Positions 35,986 to 46,399 of a stretch of 64,000 nt of DNA are shown here, piece after piece (position 1 is the stretch's first letter; each line of letters opens with the position of its first letter). The notes under the pieces were generated by a model. That model ran no database searches. It saw only the letters and a list, made by a program, of their open reading frames with translations, and had not been told where the DNA came from. Location: assembly GCA_014607495.2 (NCBI GenBank), contig CP053149.1, forward strand, positions 14,892,120-14,956,119, given 5' to 3'. A program made the position numbers and the translations under genes. The stretch comes from Carposina sasakii (Eukaryota > Arthropoda > Insecta > Lepidoptera > Carposinidae).

Positions 35986-36348
35986 ATGTTAAGATTTGTA
36001 AGTTTATTAATTAGAAAGTCTAGAATCATATTTAAAACACCTCAATTGGGAAGGTTTGCTTGTTTAAAAAATCTATTTAATATGTCAAGTGAGTCACATT
36101 CTGATATTGTTTATCCTGCAAAAAAGATGAAAATGGAAAGTGTTAATGATGATACTGGGACAAGAACTGTGGCTACCATGTGCGGTTCTTGGAGGCCCGA
36201 AGAAGAGGATGGAGGCCATCTTATCGTATGGAAAACAAGGATTCCATGCTTGAGCCCTGATCCAACTCAGGAGTGTGATTATCCAGAGAACATCAAGGAC
36301 TTTTGGGAAGCAGCGTTGGAGAGTGAGATGGACGTCGATGATACACAG
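35986..36348 (+). CDS. First coding exon of an unrecognised gene
   Basis: The exon encodes 121 residues and ends in CAG before GTATGA (36349 on), a fair donor in phase 0. Translation stops two codons into the intron, so the gene must continue in later exons that I could not place. Residues 1-32 hold seven Arg/Lys and no acidic residue, as in a mitochondrial presequence. ATG codon 33 (36082) has a better context (A at -3; the first ATG has T). It would give a protein beginning MSSESHSD with a KKMK patch at residues 46-49. Residues 63-120 are acidic and Trp-containing (GSWRPEEEDGGHLIVWKT, IKDFWEAALESEMDVDD). Codon makeup, an upstream in-frame stop and the donor support a real exon. I do not recognise the family. 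Seeing two starts is direct; two targeted forms is inference. Confidence 0.65.
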
Positions 36349-36441
36349 GTATGATTTTGTGTTTTTTTTTAATAGATAGTATTGATTGAACCAGGAACAA
36401 TTAGAATCCCTGAGTGGTTTTATTTTCAATGTTTTAAAATC

Positions 36442-36686
36442 AGCGCCATCTATGATTTTTAGAAAAACCTAAAATGGTAAAAGTTTAAGTCGCAAGTATA
36501 AAAGTATGCCCACGTCCTTGCTAGTCACTATTCAATTTTACAACATCGTGTACAGATGGCGCTAATGTAAAAATATTAGCGCCATCTAGTCAACTATTAC
36601 AAAATTAATTAATGTAGTTATAGTTTTAAAACTTCCGACTAGATGGCGCTATGAATAATCTTTTTCCTAATAGGATAAATGGCGCT
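36442..36686. promoter_or_regulatory. Cluster of five AGATGGCGCT motifs (CTCF-like)
   Basis: Sites: 36442-36452 (-), 36554-36563 (+), 36578-36587 (-), 36641-36650 (+) and 36677-36686 (+, AAATGGCGCT). Three exact or near copies carry CTAG or CAG before the core. The core matches the known insect and vertebrate CTCF consensus YAGRKGGCGC. It lies in the first intron, 94 bp after the donor. It could instead be a dispersed short repeat. Confidence 0.5.
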
Positions 36687-36721
36687 AGCAGTATTGTTTG
36701 TAACTGATTGGTGTAGTGAGG

Positions 36722-36855
36722 CTGCTTGTCCACCGGGGCGGACAGAGCGAGGCGACGGAAATCGGAGAAATTATTATCAATAGGATTCTTCTAGTCCTGC
36801 AATCATATTGGTTAATATTTATACGTTTTTCCGCCCCACCGTCCGCTACTGGAAG
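36722..36855. mobile_element. Possible GC-rich MITE
   Basis: GTCCACCGGGGCGGACAG on the left and TCCGCCCCACCGTCCGC on the right are roughly inverted. The ORFs on both strands here come from the high GC content. No second copy in the window. Confidence 0.3.
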
Positions 36856-36859
36856 GCTA

Positions 36860-38144
36860 CTTGCCTTAATAACCCTATTTTGCGTCCTGTATCGCACAAA
36901 AAACCAATATATACCTATTATAAAAACAAAAACACTTTACTTACCAGGTTGTCACAATATCCACTGTTATTAATGTGGACTAAAAGCCTGCTGTGAAAGC
37001 ACTTCGGTACTTACTTCATTCAATGCAGTGATATCCAGCGGGGCGCTCAAGTGGGTACTTACCTAAGTTACATTGGTAGGGTTTCGATAAATAGAAATAA
37101 ATACGATTCCGAGCTCTTACTAACGTTTATTAAACTTTTAACATTATAGACATTAGTTACTGTAAATAGGTTTTTTACATTTTTAACTACTCGTAAACAG
37201 ATAAAAAAACTGGAAATTATTATTGAAGTGAGAAAGCTAATGTCGACGTAGTCCTCGTGAACTATAAGGTTAGCTCGTAGGAATAACTAGCACAGTCAAG
37301 CTCTGTTAGAAAAAATTATAATTTCCTAATATCTTCAATATTCTCACAAACATACATGTTTATATTTTTTAAAGTATATCGGGACTACTTTCTAAAAATT
37401 TGGTACATCATTAAAAATCTTACCTTTTAATCTATACCTACTCGTATTAACGAAAGATTACTCTAATAGCTAGCAGCTAAGGTCTATCCTATCATGTCCT
37501 AACTCTAACTGGGGCGAAAACCAAAGGTCCAGTCTCGTTAAATATATTTACGAGTAATTATAAATGGATAGCGCGTAACCAATATTTAGGGTTGTTTAGG
37601 GTTAATAACGCTCCATTAATAAGGCACTAGAATTTTAGAGGTAATCAACGTCTGAAATGAAAGTGGAAATTGTGTAATCATCATGCAGTGCATGATTAAA
37701 AATAAACTTGTTTAGTCCTTAACTCCTTATCACTAACAAACGAGGATTTATAAAGTAGCTGTGGGACCTCGTTTGTGATCCCGTAGTTCTGGCTGCCGGG
37801 TACATAGCCGTGTGCTGTGCATATACTATGTAATGATTGTTTTAGATCCTCGTTATCCTACCCTAGGACATTAGCAATTATAGTGTAAAATTTGCAATAT
37901 TTTCACGAACACCCAATCCGAGATTTTATTCTAATGGCCCCTTAGCCGCATGTCTGAGCGTTTCTGACCTATCACCTACCTTCCCAAGGGGCTAGTTTGT
38001 AGTTAGTCTGCCTGTGAAACTTCATTATCATAATATTGTCTCAAGATTTATCAATATTTGTGATGGCAGACGCGAGATTTGTGTTAATTATCGCTATGAT
38101 GTTATACCTAATAGTTTTAGAGCGATAGGTACCTACACGTAGGT
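36860..38144. other. No exon seen; one repeat piece
   Basis: Bases 37750-37805 (GCTGTGGGACCTCG, ATCCCGTAGTTCTGGCTGCC) match the right end of the repeat at 10230. Otherwise AT-rich, presumably intron. Confidence 0.4.
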
Positions 38145-38390
38145 ACATACATACATACATATTATCACGACTTTATCCCTTACGGGGTAGGCAGAGCACC
38201 AAGGACCGATAGAACCATATGGTGCCACTTCTGACCAATTTTGAGGGTATAGTTGAGATGAACAAGTTTGGTTAGTAGTGACAGGTGGTCAGCCCATCGC
38301 CTACAAAACGCCAAAATCCTCTTATCCTTCTACTGACTTGTACAGTGTGCCCGGGAAGAGAAACAGCTGTAGTATTATACGTTTTTACAC
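38145..38390 (-). mobile_element. SINE (copy 2 of 7)
   Basis: Opens on the + strand with (ACAT)4 tail sequence, then TTATCCCTTACGGGGTAGGC and ends near TAGTATTATACGTTTTTAC. The first 20 or so bases of the head are missing or changed. Confidence 0.85.
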
Positions 38391-38504
38391 GTAGGTAAAA
38401 TAAAATATACGTAATAATAAAATTTACTTGTTCATCGAATTTCGGTTAGGTACATACTACTATTCCTCTATAATACTACAAGGCTTGTCAATGGCTTATC
38501 AATA

Positions 38505-38785
38505 CCTGGGGGCCAATTCTGAAAAAGTCTGAGTTGGAACGAAGCCGAAACGGAACCGCTGTAGACGCTCAGAACAAAGCAATAATTACTTTACTGTGAG
38601 GTAATTAGACACGTTTCAGCACGAGACAGATATTTGTTTTTATTCTGTCATACTTGCGACCGATGCGTGCTAAAATATACCTTATTACTCAAGTGGTAAG
38701 TATATATTGCTTCGCACCGCGTTTCGGTAACGGTTCGTTAGTGGTTGCGTTTCGGCTCAAAAATTTTCAAGAATTGCCCCCCTGG
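38505..38785. mobile_element. MITE with GGGGGCCAATTCT ends
   Basis: CCTGGGGGCCAATTCT at the left is inverted by AAGAATTGCCCCCCTGG at the right. GCCGAAACG words occur inside both arms. About 280 bp, no ORF. Arms are imperfect beyond the first 18 bases. Confidence 0.6.
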
Positions 38786-40345
38786 AGATATACACTAGGT
38801 AAAATAAACTTTACAAACCATCGTAAGTAAAGATTGAATTATAAAACAATCAACACAATTCATTCTCTACGCGTTCTACTGAAATAAATCAAGAACGCGT
38901 TGATCCACATCCGCAAATCCTCGTTCAGCAAAACACTTTAGTTGTCAATATTTCAGTGCCGAAGTTGGAAAATCTTAAAACCATAATCCGTCGAAAACTT
39001 CGCAGACTCTTAAATCTTCGCCAGCGCCAATTCGCCGGGATAGAACATCTGTCTGAATGAAATTTTCAATTTAACGGAACTGCAGGAATATCGTTAAAGT
39101 GATTGTCGTGACATCCCAAGTCCGCGCTCGTTACCGCTAGTCACTGGATTGTGCATTTTATTGCATTCCGGTATTTCAGTGCATCCGTCGCCGATTCCTC
39201 GTTTCGTGGTCTCTTGATTGTTTTATTGGAAAACGTTATCCATTTTTTATGTGAAACGATAATCGATGCTCGTTATTTTATTAACGAAGCTCTCTATCGC
39301 ATTTCTGTTCGGATTCCAATTAAGATATCTGCTGTTTAAGAAATTACTTTCCTATTTCTAAAATGGTTTGACTAAATTATTAATGCTTTGTTTACATACA
39401 AATTTGTATCAGTACTGCTCACTTCACTTCACTTGTGATTTCAAAACAAAACAAGTAGAACAATTCATACATAGAGTATAGGTACTTCCTAAAACTTCTT
39501 GCTCTCTTTAGTATTTCATTTCTCTATACCTACCAAAGACGCAATTTAAAGTCCTTGCGAAAATTGTGATGATGCGACAATGACGGCATAAAGTTGCCGT
39601 TTGAGTAAAGTTGTCGACTCCCTGGAAACTTGTACGAGGAATGCGGGCAATTTTCAGCATCATTTCAGCTTAAGTTAGTCGAAGACCTTTGTCATAACCT
39701 TTACGCACTGAGATGGGTAGAGGCGGCATTCCTTATCGATTTTTGCTATTAATGTTTTAACTTTGAAAGAAGACCTTCAAATATGTATAAAATTTCATCT
39801 AAAATTTTGATATGAAAACTGAACAACATATTTTCTAAAGTAAGTAATAAAATTTTCATAATATCGATTTGATATTCCACAGAAATGCCAAATTCTCACT
39901 CATTTATATTTAATTCTCCAGTCTCCAGAGGCTTCCTGAAGGGCTCTTAATTACCCTCATTTTCGGTAGCTAGCACCATTTGCAGAGGTCTCCCTCCTCA
40001 TTTATATACCCCGGCTATTCGTCGTTTCTATAAAAACTCGATCCCTAATCGAATCCATTTCGATTTCTCGAACGATTACTATCGATTTGTCTGTTCATGT
40101 TGTTTCGGCTATAGGTCATTGTTTTGTTTTGCTTTTTCTTTGTTAATGTGTCCTATTTTTTTGGCTCTAGATCATCAAAGATAAAATAATGAATCTGAAG
40201 AAAAGTGGAATGTTCGTGAGGAGAAATCTCTAAAGATAAATGTTTAGGTCACTTTAAGAAGACCTGTAATTACGAAATAAATCTTGTAGATCTAGAATTC
40301 TTGCGTTGCTAGAGAAAGAGAGTCCCCAACATTATAACAGTAAAG
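38786..40345. other. No gene or element recognised
   Basis: Bases 38960-39330 are less AT-rich than the neighbours, with an ORF at 39151-39339 that lacks splice borders or domain. Confidence 0.4.
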
Positions 40346-40498
40346 GAGTCTACCCACTGATTCTTCAATACCATGACCGTAATAGGAACTTAACATGCAA
40401 GTAACGCGTGCGCGTTGCCGTAGCAGATACGCTCCTTGCATGTAACGCTACGTGCCTGATATGTTTCTATTACGGCGGAGTTAGTAGGTAACACCTTA
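40346..40498. mobile_element. Nested palindromic MITE
   Basis: ACCGTAATAGGAAC pairs with GTTTCTATTACGG, and inside it ACATGCAAGTAACGC pairs with GCTCCTTGCATGT. The middle is CpG-rich (ACGCGTGCGCGTTGCCG). About 150 bp. Confidence 0.5.
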
Positions 40499-42916
40499 GT
40501 CTTTTACTTCTAGATGAATTATATCTTTATTATTTATATTTATTTCTGTTTAAGGAGCTCGGCCCCATGATCACGTAAAATTAGCGATCAGCAAAGTTGA
40601 GATGCGCGATCTGTCAAAAAAATTCGTATTATCTAAGCCTATCGTTCGCTAATCGTTTGCTTAATTTTTGCTAATTGTTTAAAACTTTTTTACATTGCAC
40701 TAATTATAAAAATATACTAGCTAAAGAGATATGAATGGCCAATTGGCTGTAGACTGATAAAGTTTTGCGTAGCGAAATGTCAAATTTATGAAATTTTAAA
40801 TTGCTCTTAGCTAATACGATAATGTACAAAATTTAATCAGGGTAATCAATTCTCTGACGACTGTAATTTACAGTCCCAGAAACAACTGATCTATACTAAA
40901 GTAGCTCTTATAGTAGTTCCTGTAGTTCTTCTGAACTAAAGTAGAATGGCAAAGGAATTTAAAGTTTTAGTTCTGTCTCACTATACTAAAGTATCTGTAC
41001 TGTCCACTGATGTTTGACTTACTAATTGTTTACATTTTGGTAACACAGTCGTGTGTATATGCACTTTTAAAGGAGAGCAGAGAAGTCGTTTTTCATGAAG
41101 ATATATTTATTTGTTCTATGTACCAAATTATAATATTCAACCTCTCGCAGACCGCAGATCTATCAAAATGATCTAATTACAACCTCAACCCTTCTAAGTC
41201 GTGCTTATCTAAGTAACCTGTGCTTATCGTCTCGCACATGTAAGGGCATAAATAGCCCTAAAGGAAAGGTCATGACCCTTCATCATAATTGGAGCGGCTC
41301 GGATCAGACCCTAATGTCAGATTATTGCTTATACAAGCTTTTGATTTGGCTGGTAACGACTTGGTGTGAGATTAGGCTTTGGGTATGGTGAACGGATGCT
41401 TGGATTATGTTTAGATTCACATACACTGAATATGAAATTTTCAGGTAATTTTGCGTTTATTATTACTGTTTACCTACTTATGTAACATTTTGTAGATGAA
41501 CATATTCAGCTATCATCTAAAAATACCACTACTTATCCCAAAACATGTCGACATTTTTTTATTAAACTACCCCCATCAATAAACGCGAAGAAATCCACCG
41601 GCACTCTATTTCCGCTAGTCTGTTCAAAAAACCAGGTCCTGCGGATTACAATGGAACCTAAATAAAAAAATTCGAACAGGGTTAGAGCTACATTTATACT
41701 AGCGCCGTTGTCAGGGGACTTTATAACCGAAACGAGGTGTAGTGTTTGGTCGCGGTTCGATTTGGGAGCTCCAATCAGCTGCCATCAATCATGCCACCAA
41801 TCGCTGTCGACGTGACTCCCTCTCCCCACTGCTTGCTGGTAACTGTCAGATTTGGCGCCAATTTTCAGTCGAGTTGCTGTCTAGCGGCTAAATTAAGTGC
41901 TATCAGCTGTACAAATGCCTCGTTTTCAAGTGTAATGTTAGATTTAGGTAGCTTGAAGATAAGGTATACATACATACATACACGGCTAGTAGCTGTGTTC
42001 TCATAATGGGGTAGCCAAGACTGCAGGACCATAAAAAAGATCCGTACAGCCACGTGTACACTATATGATAAACCGATTTATCGATATTTAGCCTGTCAAA
42101 ATACGATAAAATATAGCCGCCATGTTGAATTTTGTATAGAGACGATACGATATCCCCGATGCGTGGTCATGCTAGGGGGGCTGATGTTAATAACTCAAGA
42201 GATTATATTAAACTAGGTAAGGACCTATGTATTTGGCAGCCTATCCTTGTCCTTCGTATTGTTGTAATGCATTTTACGTCAAAAGGCAAAAATAGTTTTT
42301 GTTGTATTATTAAGGAGCCCTAAATCCAAGTAATGTCTGTATTCTTCAGTTGTTAACCTAAACTGACCCAAATACAATCTTGTAATGCCATGTCTCAGTT
42401 TTGAAATAGAAAAGCTATTTTTATTTACCTGTTCCTTTTAGTTTATTTTAGTAAATCGACTGTCAGAAGCTTTGTTATTCCATTTGTATTGGTTTCGCCA
42501 AGAAATAATATCCAGTCCAGGTTTTAGGGTTCTGATTTATTTCTAGATATTCCTTTAGCCTTAGGGAATTGGAAGCGTATTGTTCGAAGGTTCAAATATC
42601 ATCTACTAAGTTTGGACATTAATATTAACGGTGTTAGGTGTTCCCGACATTTGATTCCCTTGTGTGTTGTAAAGATAGAAAAAGTTGAGCGGCCCTTTAG
42701 CAAAGTTTCACGCTTCATAATTTAGTTCTCCAATGTTTTTTCACTCGACAAAGGCTTTTTGCTTTACTCAATTACTTAAATTGTATTGTTTTCACATTTT
42801 GTGTGTTCTATGTTTTAATCTTTTCTTGATGTTTTTATTTGTTTCTTATTTCTGTCTCAGTTACAGTAGGCATACTAATTATACTATAACCTACATATTT
42901 ATTTTCTAAACTTTGA
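40499..42916. other. No clear gene; weak exon signals near 41860-41970
   Basis: On the minus strand at about 41865-41950 an acceptor-like CTTATCTTCAAG precedes a frame reading ITLENEAFVQLIALN then AARQQLD and stop. The region 41690-41970 is relatively GC-rich. Bases 42000-42050 carry a piece of the GTGGCTGT repeat. ACTAAAGTA words repeat at 40890-40980. Confidence 0.3.
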
Positions 42917-43990
42917 ACATTAGCGGTGTTATTACAAAAGAATCGCGAAGCAATGTCTAAACACCCGTTTTGTGAGACAAGGTCTAACGTTTTAAGCATC
43001 GTCTAAACAACTCCTATAGAAAACACATTTAAGACCCATTCGATTCTGACTGTGGCACTTAAACCTAAACATATTCAAATTCAAAATCATTTATTCGACA
43101 TGAAAGCATTAACAACTTGTTTGTCGATTGTCTTTTTATATGTTACTTTCTATGTTCGCACCCCAAAATGAAACCGCCACCAAACAAAAAAGGAGGTGAA
43201 TTTAAACAACCCAAAAAATTAATCGCAAAGCTTTTGCTTTGGCAACGGTCACCACCCCAAGGTGCGATTTGTTACGGTCTGTCAGGCATAAGTTAGCGAT
43301 TCGGGGCTTAATAGCCACCAACGTGGAGCTAATAAGAGTTAAGCTAATAAAATTTGTCTTACCTGTCCCTTTCTCTCTCAGCTATTTATGCTAAGAACGG
43401 AGAGAGATAGGTGTGAAGGTCATGTCATATCAAAGGCCAAGTTGTTTAATCAGTAGTCAAGCTTACTATTGGTAAAAATACGTCACAGATTCTGACTTTT
43501 TGTTAAATTTATATACAATTACCATCTTCACAAAATTTCGCGTCTGTAATATCAGTAAGATTTATTAATAATTTTATAATCAGTAGGATTGGTTGTATTT
43601 TACTATACTCAAATAATATTTCGAACAACGTGTTTCCGTTACAACCATTAGTTGAACTGACAAATTGTTGAAATAACTATAATTAAATGGACCAAACAAC
43701 CGGGCCTAAAATCACGCTGAGAAGGAACATTCGTTCCATTCATTCATTACCGTTCCTTTTCAAGCATACTTTTATGAATATTAAAAATAAACTGAAATAA
43801 AATTAGATTTAGTATTTTTTCTGTTAATATATACCACTAATATTAAGTAATAAGCATTTATATTATATCACTCATGCCTGAAACACTGTTTTTTTAGCAT
43901 CTTGCTTAGCTGTAAAGTGAAAAACAGAGCAAATTTGTTCCTTTGCCAGCTAATAAAAAAAAAAACATATTTGACAATATTCTTTGTTAT
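42917..43990 (+). repeat. Diverged tandem duplication, copy A
   Basis: Starts GCGGTGTTATTACAAAAG, continues AACGTTTTAAGCATCG, and its last part (43705-43990) has GAACATTCGTTCC, ATATTAAAAATAAACTGAAA and TAATAAAAAAAAAAACATATT. All recur in order in copy B. About 660 bp at 43046-43704 are extra here. Confidence 0.55.
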
Positions 43991-44097
43991 TGCTATGGGA
44001 ACAAATAATTAAATATTTAGTACAAAGCTGCGTTTTAATTATGTCGCAGAGTCTTATCGCTCAACATTCACGTATTAGTCGCTGTAAAATTTGAAGG

Positions 44098-44345
44098 AGA
44101 TAGTGTTGTTCTGTGCTACCACCACACTACTGCGATTTTCAGATCACAAAGCGACATACGTTCTGACTGCTCAAAGCCTGTCTGGCGACTTTTAAGGTAC
44201 ATGATGGTCGCGTGTTTCGACATTCGCAGATCATCGACTAGCGACCAGTTGTGCAACCCGTAAGTAAATCGCCCGACGTCCGGCGACATCGCGCTGGGCA
44301 CGTTAATTTCGTGTCGAGCGACGAAGTCGCGGAACAAATGTCCCC
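44098..44345 (-). other. CpG-dense block with 73-codon open frame
   Basis: GC- and CpG-rich between AT-rich arms. The minus frame starts FRDFVARHEINVPSAMSPDV and stays open to a stop near 44116. An acceptor-like TTTTCACTAG lies just upstream. TCGCCCGACGTCCGGCGA is a near-perfect palindrome inside, and GCGAC/GTCGC words recur. This suits a MITE better than an exon, but both remain possible. Confidence 0.3.
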
Positions 44346-44354
44346 TAGTGAAAA

Positions 44355-44910
44355 CGCGACCTCATTACAAAAGAAACGCTAAGCAATATCACACAGATCT
44401 AACACGTGTTTTTCTAGATAATGCCTAACGTTTTAAGCACCATCTAAAGATCCTCTTTTACAAAACATATTTAGGACCGTGCCTTTTTAAAATCATGTTT
44501 GGAAGAAACATTCGTTCATCTGCGTTTCGTTCATTCCTGAACGTTCCTTTCTATGCAAATGTTTTGTAAATATTAAAAAAATACTGAAACAAAATTTGAG
44601 TGTGTAATTTTTCTCTTAATGTAATAGCAGTAATAATAACTAATAATTATTTAAATTACGTCATTCGGCATGGAAGGGTGCATGAAACATGTTTTCCGTT
44701 TTGCACGCAGAAACTGATTCATCATCACATTGATGTATGGGCTTAGTGACAAATAAAAAAAAAAGATATCCTTTTGTTAATAAAAGTGACAGGAGATCCT
44801 ATTTAATTATTAGCACATACATAATATTTGTCAACATTAATATAGGTCTTTCTATCTTAGTTGTCATTGCTTGTCAGGTAATAAAAAAACATATTTAAAA
44901 ATATTTGTCA
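44355..44910 (+). repeat. Diverged tandem duplication, copy B
   Basis: CTCATTACAAAAGAAACGC, CCTAACGTTTTAAGCACC, GAAACATTCGTTCATC, AAATATTAAAAAAATACTGAAA and GTAATAAAAAAACATATTT follow the order of copy A without the 660-bp extra part. Confidence 0.55.
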
Positions 44911-45384
44911 CATTTGTCTCATACTAAGTTGACGATACCAGGCATGATTGTAACTAAATAATCTATTTCAGGGTAAATTGTTTTGGGCAGGTATACTGAT
45001 ATCTGTATAACCGATATGCGTGTGTTAGATATTATGAAACAAGAACATGACGTATAATAATATATATAAGAAGGGTTTCTTAATTGAAAAATGGGTGCAA
45101 TACCTATAAATTCATTGACGGGTTCGTCATACACTCGCAGAGTGACGGTGATACGTTAGCGTAATCTATTCTATGATATAGTAAAGGTACTAAATTATAG
45201 TTCAGATATTCCAAAAGCTCTGCAAGATATTGCTACTATAATCCCTCGTTTCCCCATTTTTTGTTGTTATGAAAACCTTTTTGAAAAAAGTCAAACATAA
45301 TCTCAGAAATTTGACGTTAATCAGGCTTAAAACCATTTGTAAAACTACCCTTTTTATTTGACTATATTTAAACCATGTCTATAC

Positions 45385-45625
45385 AGCGTCTCACTCTAGC
45401 TAACGCCTAAATACATTTTTGTAATAGATATTTTTTTAAACAAGCGTTCAATTGTGTTCCAACTGTTTTGTAATGACAAAACTTAGGTTAAAGCAGGCTA
45501 AGCATTGTCGTGTGTCAGTTTTTAAACAAATTCTAAATGGCATATGATGGCTTAAAACGTTTTTGTAATAGAGATTTTTAAATCGCGCGTTCGAGAGCCG
45601 TCTAATTGTTTTGTAATAACACCGT
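45385..45625 (-). mobile_element. Inverted end of the TTATTACAAAA element
   Basis: Ends ATTGTTTTGTAATAACACCG, the inverse of GCGGTGTTATTACAAAAG at 42923. Inside are two related units, each with TTTTTGTAATAGA and a TTTAAA stretch. It could be the other terminus of a larger non-autonomous element or a separate solo copy. Confidence 0.5.
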
Positions 45626-46238
45626 TTATCTTGTAAAATAAGTCAGAATGAAAAATAAGGCTTCAAAATAATGGGAATAACCTGCAAATAATACAACAAA
45701 ACTTTTTCCATTAGCAAAATCGCGTTATTCTATTTGAAATGGTAGATAAACGTCACCGGTTACTCTTATCAAAGGGTCTTTGTATAATGTGTCAACATTA
45801 TTGTCGTGATTTCCAGTAACATTGGAATTACATCACATTTGGGCACATTTGGGTTTTTCCATTCGGTAGTTAAAATTTTCCAACTTTTCACCCACCACAT
45901 GGATTGTGATCATGAGATGTCAGCTTCGAGAGTCGGCGGAGGGTGTAGGATCTAGTTGTATACCTAATTTTAATATTATTACAGGTCTAAGCAAGCTGCA
46001 ATTTGTAGAGATTTCAAATTCCTTCATGTTTTAAGATCACATTAATTTCTTTATTTGTTTTCAACACGTATACGTATTTCAGTACTAACATTTTACAAAT
46101 ATGCCGCATGAGAAATTCTCTACACTTTGAAGTCCATATTCTATCACTTTTGCATTTGCCAAGATATTACTTTCAAGTTAATCTTTAGATTTTGAAGTAT
46201 AACATATAAGCCTTTATAAAATTATTAATAAAGAAAGG

Positions 46239-46399
46239 AGCGCTGTAAGTGTTGCGGGTCAAGCCTTTGTACAGTTTCTGTGTAACTATGATAAGTCACT
46301 ATATTGTCTAATGTTTGTGTGTACAGTAAAGAATACAAGAGTATAATACAATTTAACTTTTTGATCGCAACAGGCCTCACCCGCAACACCTACAGCGCT
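46239..46399. mobile_element. 161-bp MITE with 27-bp inverted ends
   Basis: Left 46239-46265 and right 46373-46399 (AGCGCTGTARGTGTTGCGGG) differ at three positions. No target duplication is obvious. The inner 107 bp show no ORF. Confidence 0.8.

Noticed and set aside
41865..41950. Minus-strand terminal exon
   Set aside because: An acceptor-like CTTCAAG and 27 sensible codons are not enough; no partner exon or domain.
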